Shown here in pieces: positions 52,442 through 57,509 of a stretch of DNA of 57,509 bases. The DNA is from CAZSDW01 sp964605705 (GTDB lineage: Bacteria; Fidelibacterota; UBA2242). The stretch spans positions 1 to 57,509 of the forward strand of contig CAZSDW010000021.1 of NCBI GenBank assembly GCA_964605705.1, read 5' to 3'. A model generated the notes under the pieces. The model was not told where the DNA came from. It searched no databases and saw nothing but the letters and a program-made list of their open reading frames with translations. Each line of letters opens with the position of its first letter. Position 1 is the stretch's first letter. The position numbers and the translations under genes are program-made.

Positions 52442-52649
52442 AAAAATGGATGATGTCATAATTATTCCAGATTTTTTGCCATCTCCCAAAGAGCTTGCTT
52501 TTAGAGAGGAAACTGTGAAAGTGACTATATCCCTGAGTAAATCAAGCATTGATTTCTTTAAGAATCAATCTAAAAAATACCATACACCATATCAAAAAAT
52601 GATTCGTAAACTATTAGATAAATATGTTGGAATGCAGAAAAGTGCATAA
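52413..52649 (+). CDS. brnA: BrnA-like antitoxin
   Basis: A 78-residue protein with a C-terminal ribbon-helix-helix-type end (VKVTISLSKSSIDFFKNQSKKYHTPYQKMIRKLLDKYV). The order toxin first, antitoxin second, and the overlap are standard for BrnTA. The ATG at 52413 lies inside the toxin gene; GGGGAAAAAG just upstream serves as RBS. It should bind and repress its own operon. Confidence 0.82.
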   Translation: MKNTINYTDEKMDDVIIIPDFLPSPKELAFREETVKVTISLSKSSIDFFKNQSKKYHTPYQKMIRKLLDKYVGMQKSA

Positions 52650-52828
52650 TTAATGATTATACACTGAAGCAATGCTTATTGAACTCGGGAAAGTGGTTCA
52701 GAATTTTGCCAATGAAGAAAACCAGATAGGGCAATTCAAACATAGGTTACAGAATATTCATATCATTAATCCGTGTTGTAACTTATATTAAACACTGGAA
52801 TTATTTCGTTTATTATAGGGAGTAAATA

Positions 52829-53893
52829 ATGAAAGCGCTCATTACAGCCGGTGGACACGGTACCCGTCTGAGACCGATTACCCATACGCAAAATAAGCAC
52901 CTGATCCCCATTGCAAATAAGCCGATTCTGAATTATGCCCTGGAATATGTCAAAGAAGCCGGCATTCGGGAAGTTGGCATTATCACCAATAAAGATGGCA
53001 GTGAAGTCAAGGAGGTTTATGGTGACGGGCATGAAATGGGACTTTCGATTACATACATCCCGCAGGAGCGTCCCTCCGGTCTGGCAGATTGTGTCAGAAT
53101 TGCCGAACCCTTTATTAAAAATGAGCCCTTCGTATTTTACCTCGGGGATAATATTATTGTTGGGGGAATTAAGCGGTTTATTAATGAGTTTAACGCTAAT
53201 AAATCGAATTGCCATCTGGTGCTGGCAAGGGTTCCTGATCCCGAGCGTTTCGGGGTTCCGGAAATTAAAGAAAACCGGATCGTCAGGATTGATGAGAAAC
53301 CTAAGAAACCTAAAAGCGATTATGCCGTCACGGGTATTTATATTTATGACAGCAGCATTTTCAAAGCGGTGAACAGCATAAAACCCAGCGTTCGCGGTGA
53401 GCTGGAAATTTCTGATGCCCATCAGTATTTAATCGAAAAGGGACTGAATATTACTTTTTCTGAAATTACCGGCTGGTGGAAAGATACCGGGAAACCCCAT
53501 GATCTGCTTGAGGCAAACCGGCTGGTGCTTGACAATATTGATACAAAAATTGACGGCAAGGTTGATAAACGGAGCTGTATTTCCGGGCGGGTCGTTCTGG
53601 GGATAGGGGCTGAAATTAAAAACAGCAATGTTCGCGGACCGGCAATTATCGGTGCCGGTGCCAGGATCATAAATTCCTATATTGGACCTTATACATCTAT
53701 TGAACAAAATTGTATAATAAAGGACTCGGAGGTCGAGTTTAGTATCATTTCAGAAAATTGTCAGATCCTTGACCAGAAAATTCGCATCGAATCCAGCCTG
53801 CTGGGAAAAGATGTGAAAATTTCCCATGCCCAGTCAAAGCCTTATACTAACCGACTTATCATCGGTGATCAGAGTATTGTGGAAATCCGATAG
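52829..53893 (+). CDS. Glucose-1-phosphate thymidylyltransferase, long form
   Basis: A 354-residue nucleotidyltransferase that makes a dTDP- or related sugar nucleotide for surface glycans. N-terminal GGHGTRLRP with T.NKHLIPIANKPI (residues 8-33), EKPKKPKSDYAVTGIY, then a C-terminal left-handed beta-helix (GRVVLGIGAEIKNSNVRGPAIIGAGA). The long form with the helix is typical of archaeal and actinobacterial RmlA-like proteins. RBS AGGGAG lies about 8 bases upstream. MtaB starts two bases after its stop. Confidence 0.88.
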   Translation: MKALITAGGHGTRLRPITHTQNKHLIPIANKPILNYALEYVKEAGIREVGIITNKDGSEVKEVYGDGHEMGLSITYIPQERPSGLADCVRIAEPFIKNEPFVFYLGDNIIVGGIKRFINEFNANKSNCHLVLARVPDPERFGVPEIKENRIVRIDEKPKKPKSDYAVTGIYIYDSSIFKAVNSIKPSVRGELEISDAHQYLIEKGLNITFSEITGWWKDTGKPHDLLEANRLVLDNIDTKIDGKVDKRSCISGRVVLGIGAEIKNSNVRGPAIIGAGARIINSYIGPYTSIEQNCIIKDSEVEFSIISENCQILDQKIRIESSLLGKDVKISHAQSKPYTNRLIIGDQSIVEIR

Positions 53894-53895
53894 TA

Positions 53896-55194
53896 TTGAT
53901 CAGGAAAATCAACTTTCGAACCTTGGGATGCCGTCTTAATCATGCCGAATCCGATGCGATTCAATTCGGACTTCAGCAAGTGGGATATGCGATTGTCAAT
54001 AGCAAGTCAGAAGCAGATTTAACCATTATTAACTCCTGTGCTGTCACCAGCCAGGCGGAAGCGAAAACCCGCGGTGCAATCGCCGCTGCCCGACGAATAT
54101 CACCGAACGGAAAAATTGCCGTGGTGGGTTGTTATTCACAACTGTCGCCGGAAAATCTGATGAATCTGGCGGGCGTCGATCTCGTACTGGGTAACTCTGA
54201 AAAGTACGGGATTGCAGATTTCTTAGCAACCCTGGAGAACGGGCACAGTGAGCTTCATGTAAAGAAAACCATTGATGGAGACAGCTTTCCGGCGGCGGGG
54301 CAGATTTCCAAAGGTTCGCACACCCGCGCCTTGATGAAAATTCAGGATGGATGTGATTATAAATGTTCTTACTGTGTAATTCCACAATTACGCGGCGCCT
54401 CCCGGAGTCGTAATTTTCAGGACTGTATTGAGGAAGCCCGGCTGCTGGTAGATCAGGGATTCAATGAAATTGTCCTGAGCGGTATCAATATTGGCAGTTA
54501 TCATATGGAAAACGGGAAAAATTTCACAGATTTAGTGGAAGGAATTTTAACTCAAACACATCTAAAGCGTCTGCGAATCAGTTCGATCGAACCGGATTTA
54601 ATTGATGACCGGTTGATCTCAATCATGCGGGATAATCCCCGATTCTGCCGACATTTTCATATCCCGCTTCAGCATGGGTCCAATGAAGTTCTGGGATGGA
54701 TGCGGCGCCGTTACCGAGTAGAACACTTTGTTGAAAAGGTTTATAAAATTTACGAGCAGGTGCCCGGGGTCTGTATCGGTACCGATATTCTGGTGGGTTA
54801 CCCGGGAGAAAGCGATGAGCATTTTCATGAATCACGCGATCTTCTGAAAGAACTTCCGCTTGCCTATTTTCATGTTTTTCGTTATTCGCCACGTCCCGGA
54901 ACTGTGGCTGCGCAATTAAAAGATTCGGTGAGTGTGCCAATTAAAAAGGAACGCTCGGAAAAATTGCGGCAACTGAGCAAAATGAAGAAAAACCGCTTTA
55001 TACGCCCGTTCATAAATCGTGAAATATCTGTATTATTTGAAAAGAAAACCAAAATGGGTCTTTACCAAGGTCTTTCAGATAATTATATTACGATCAATGT
55101 TTATTCTGAAAATTCACTGGTTAATCACATCGAAACGGTTAAAATCTTATCAATCAGGGGTGCGGAACTGCAGGGGGAATTAGTTGGCGGATAA
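53896..55194 (+). CDS. mtaB: tRNA threonylcarbamoyladenosine methylthiotransferase
   Basis: Radical-SAM enzyme that methylthiolates t6A37 in ANN-decoding tRNAs. Cluster cysteines in TLGCRLNHAESD, NSCAVTSQAE and VGCYSQL; radical SAM CDYKCSYCVIPQLRGASRSR; TRAM domain at the end. Its 432 residues fit. The start is TTG at 53896, with no clear RBS; no better ATG was found. Second methylthiotransferase of the window after rimO. Overlaps the next gene by 11 bases. Confidence 0.93.
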   Translation: MIRKINFRTLGCRLNHAESDAIQFGLQQVGYAIVNSKSEADLTIINSCAVTSQAEAKTRGAIAAARRISPNGKIAVVGCYSQLSPENLMNLAGVDLVLGNSEKYGIADFLATLENGHSELHVKKTIDGDSFPAAGQISKGSHTRALMKIQDGCDYKCSYCVIPQLRGASRSRNFQDCIEEARLLVDQGFNEIVLSGINIGSYHMENGKNFTDLVEGILTQTHLKRLRISSIEPDLIDDRLISIMRDNPRFCRHFHIPLQHGSNEVLGWMRRRYRVEHFVEKVYKIYEQVPGVCIGTDILVGYPGESDEHFHESRDLLKELPLAYFHVFRYSPRPGTVAAQLKDSVSVPIKKERSEKLRQLSKMKKNRFIRPFINREISVLFEKKTKMGLYQGLSDNYITINVYSENSLVNHIETVKILSIRGAELQGELVGG

Positions 55195-55819
55195 GAAAAC
55201 CTACTTTATCGGTATCGCTGGCAATATTGGGGTCGGGAAAACGACCATGACGGATATTATCGCGGATCGCTTCGGCTGGAAAGCGTACTATGAATCCGTG
55301 ATTGATAATCCCTACCTTGAAGACTTCTATCAGGATATGAAGCGCTGGAGTTTTAACCTGCAGATTTACTTTCTGTCCCATCGCTTTAGGACCCATAAAA
55401 TGATGACCGAGAGCGGTTTTTCGACAGTCCAGGATCGCACGATTTATGAAGATGTGGAAATCTTCGCCCGTAATCTGCATGAGATGGGAAATATGTCGAA
55501 ACGTGACTGGGATAATTATTGCGCACTGTTTGAAGAAATGACGTCCTATCTGAAAAAACCGGATCTGGTACTGTACCTGAGAGCGAGTGTGGACACACTA
55601 CTGACCCGGATAAAGAAACGTTCCCGGGGATTCGAATCGAATATTAATCCCGAGTATATCTATATGCTGAATATTTCCTATGAGCGCTGGATAAAACGGG
55701 CGCAGGAGCACTATCCCGTCAAGATTCTGGAGACTGATAATTTTAATATATTCAAAGATACGGACAAGTTGGAAGAGTTGCTTTCGGAAATCCGGCAGCT
55801 CTGCCCGGAGTGTAAATAA
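55184..55819 (+). CDS. Deoxynucleoside kinase (dAK/dGK-like)
   Basis: A 211-residue salvage kinase: P-loop GNIGVGKTT (13-21), YESVIDNPYLEDFYQD, the DRTIYED motif (about 84-90), and lid KKRSRGFESNI. It phosphorylates deoxyadenosine/deoxyguanosine or similar. TTG start at 55184 with AGGGGG upstream; ATG is not near. Overlaps mtaB. Confidence 0.88.
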   Translation: MADKKTYFIGIAGNIGVGKTTMTDIIADRFGWKAYYESVIDNPYLEDFYQDMKRWSFNLQIYFLSHRFRTHKMMTESGFSTVQDRTIYEDVEIFARNLHEMGNMSKRDWDNYCALFEEMTSYLKKPDLVLYLRASVDTLLTRIKKRSRGFESNINPEYIYMLNISYERWIKRAQEHYPVKILETDNFNIFKDTDKLEELLSEIRQLCPECK

Positions 55820-55900
55820 AGCAGATACTTTCCTTTTCTAATATACTTGATTGTTTTTACCGAAGCATTTAGATAAATTTAGGCGGTTTTTGGGATAGGA

Positions 55901-56536
55901 TTGGAAATCACACGATTGAAGAAAATTGCAGTTTTCGCATCGGGAAGAGGCTCAAACTTTTTAGCAGTATTGGAGCAGGTTAAAAGTGGAAATATTGCGG
56001 CTGAAATCGCCTGTGTGATCAGCGATCATGCCCGGGCGCCGGTTTTTGAAATTGCTCAGCGAAATAATATTCCGACGCACTGGGTGAATCGGAAACAGTT
56101 TTCGGCGGCAGAAGACTATGCCACGTTTTTAATGAATTTGCTGGAATCCTATAAAACCGAGCTGGTACTGCTTGCCGGATATTTGAAGTTGGTTCCGTCA
56201 CCGGTTGTCGAGCGGTACCGCTATGCTATCATTAATATTCACCCGGCGCTTCTGCCGAATTTTGGCGGTAAGGGATTTTATGGTATCCGGGTCCATCAGG
56301 CGGTGATTGAATCCGGTGTCAAAATTACCGGTGTAACTATTCATTTTGTGGATGAGCATTATGACCGGGGATCGGTAATTATCCAGGAGCAGGTGTTTGT
56401 TTTACCAGGTGATACACCGGAAGAACTGGCAGCACGGGTGTTGACGGTTGAGCACCAATTGCTTCCCAAAGTTGTCAAAGCATATTGTGAAGATAGAATA
56501 AAAATAGTTGACCGTAAGGTTATCTGGGAAAAATGA
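55901..56536 (+). CDS. purN: Phosphoribosylglycinamide formyltransferase
   Basis: Third step of purine synthesis, formyl transfer from 10-formyl-THF. Motifs FASGRGSNF near the N-terminus, NIHPALLPNFGGKGFYG with the catalytic N/H, and TIHFVDEHYDRGSVIIQ with the catalytic D. Its 211 residues fit. Start is TTG at 55901. The TGA stop overlaps the purH ATG (ATGA). Confidence 0.95.
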   Translation: MEITRLKKIAVFASGRGSNFLAVLEQVKSGNIAAEIACVISDHARAPVFEIAQRNNIPTHWVNRKQFSAAEDYATFLMNLLESYKTELVLLAGYLKLVPSPVVERYRYAIINIHPALLPNFGGKGFYGIRVHQAVIESGVKITGVTIHFVDEHYDRGSVIIQEQVFVLPGDTPEELAARVLTVEHQLLPKVVKAYCEDRIKIVDRKVIWEK

Positions 56537-57509
56537 GTTCGATAACAATAAAGCAGGCGATCATCAGTGTCTGGGACAAAACAGGCGTTATTCCGCTTGC
56601 GGAAAAGCTGGCATCCGATAGTGTCCGTATTTTCAGTACCGGCGGGACATACCGCGCTCTGACCGAAGCCGGGATCGATGTCGTCAAGATTGAAGACCTG
56701 ACCGGTTTTCCGGAAATCATGAACGGCAGGGTTAAAACACTGCATCCCCTGGTTTTTTCCGGGATACTGGCAGACAGTGCCAATCCGCGTCATCTTGAAG
56801 ATTTGAAAAAGGTTAATGCGAACGGATTTCAGCTGGTCGTTGTCAATCTCTATCCTTTTAGTGAAACCTTCCGAGCCGGTAATAAAAGCAATGCGGAAAT
56901 TGTCGAAATGATCGACATCGGTGGACCAAGTATGTTACGGGCTGCCTCGAAAAATTATCAAAGTGTCGCAGTTCTATCGGACCCATCCCAGTATGAAGAT
57001 TTTTTAAATCGCTATAAGTCTGGAAACATTGATGATGAATATCGCCGATCGCTGGCGCAAGCAGTATTTATCCAGACCTGTAATTATGATTCAGAGATTG
57101 CGTCTTTCTTTGCGGATGATTCGGATACCTTACCGAAACTCTGGTTGAATCATTACCGGAAATCGGCGGAATTGCGATACGGCGAAAATCCGGATCAGAA
57201 AGCAGCGCTGTACGTAGCACAATCCCAAGCAGCGAGCGAACCATTTACAAAACTGCAGGGGAAAGAGATTTCCTATAATAATTATATCGATTGCATCGCT
57301 GCTTACCGGGTGGCATTTAGATTTAAAACCAGTCAGGTTGTTTGTGCCAATTTGAAGCATACCAATCCCTGTGGTTTTGCGGTTGGTGATACTCCGCTGG
57401 AAGCCTATCAACGGGCAGTGAAAGCCGATCCGGTCAGTTACTTTGGCGGGATTGTCGGAGTAAATCGCCCGGTTGACAAGGCGCTCGCGGAGGAATTTAC
57501 CAGGAGCTT
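56533..57509 (+). CDS. purH: AICAR transformylase/IMP cyclohydrolase, cut by window edge
   Basis: Last two steps of purine synthesis. From ATG at 56533 the frame reads MSSITIKQAIISVWDKTGV, then GGTYRALTEAG, MNGRVKTLHPLV, NLYPF, IDIGGPSMLRAASKN and the transformylase start LRYGENPDQKAA. About 325 residues are seen, so the C-terminal part (near residue 325 of about 510) is outside the window. It overlaps purN by 4 bases, forming purNH. Confidence 0.95.
   Translation, partial: MSSITIKQAIISVWDKTGVIPLAEKLASDSVRIFSTGGTYRALTEAGIDVVKIEDLTGFPEIMNGRVKTLHPLVFSGILADSANPRHLEDLKKVNANGFQLVVVNLYPFSETFRAGNKSNAEIVEMIDIGGPSMLRAASKNYQSVAVLSDPSQYEDFLNRYKSGNIDDEYRRSLAQAVFIQTCNYDSEIASFFADDSDTLPKLWLNHYRKSAELRYGENPDQKAALYVAQSQAASEPFTKLQGKEISYNNYIDCIAAYRVAFRFKTSQVVCANLKHTNPCGFAVGDTPLEAYQRAVKADPVSYFGGIVGVNRPVDKALAEEFTRS

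Overview
The window looks like a chromosomal scaffold piece from a Gram-negative bacterium of the FCB type (Bacteroidota/Calditrichota/KSB1/Marinimicrobia-like candidate phyla). The reasons are a secreted aminopeptidase carrying a C-terminal YPNPFN/KKVVYLK-type sorting domain, BatA-like, PASTA, PD40 and beta-barrel proteins, Kdo transferase (waaA), TatC, and dispersed palindromes starting TGTCATTTCGA. I cannot name the phylum from sequence alone. One scaffold gap of exactly 100 N lies at 3702-3801.

Region 1 (1-3616) is AT-rich and entirely on the minus strand. It is best read as an integron whose integrase points in the same direction as its cassettes: IntI-type integrase (3616-2654), a small integrase-associated protein (2653-2291), a putative attI area with four near-identical 16-bp palindromic motifs (2174-2262) and a GTTAGAGC core site (2138-2131), then a cassette with a 39-codon ORF and a CsgG-like lipoprotein, an attC-like site (363-231), and the start of a second cassette encoding an AAA-type ATPase. 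Region 2 (3617-4570) is non-coding, repeat-rich and interrupted by the gap. Region 3 (4571-10602) is the glutamate synthase operon gltBD.

Region 4 (10603-15442) holds a secreted phosphatase, an amidase-fold lipoprotein that seems to have lost its metal ligands, three small exported or membrane proteins and thyX. Region 5 (15546-27047) holds an M1 aminopeptidase, a large gluzincin/propeller/barrel protein, a DMT transporter, radA, tgt and nadA-nadB. Region 6 (27140-28948) is an AT-rich island with a PLD-type nuclease, an interrupted winged-helix-like ORF and a DNA methyltransferase, probably a small restriction-modification system.

Region 7 (29039-57509) is dense housekeeping on the plus strand, with many 1-11 bp overlaps: yajC-def-fmt-rsmB-PASTA-rpe-polyprenol kinase-BatA-hflX-DUF2520; small exported proteins; hutH, guaB, rpsT (minus); a ytfI/ytfJ-like pair, a Crp-family regulator, tatC, a polyprenyl synthase, waaA, two EcfA-like ATPases; a single ORF joining a CDP-alcohol phosphatidyltransferase to FtsY; rimO; a BrnT/BrnA toxin-antitoxin pair; rmlA-like, mtaB, dNK, purN and a truncated purH.

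The two most unusual things are the phosphatidyltransferase-FtsY fusion (49234-50721), with a run of ten A exactly at the domain junction, and the co-oriented integron with a cassette whose two ends can be matched base by base.
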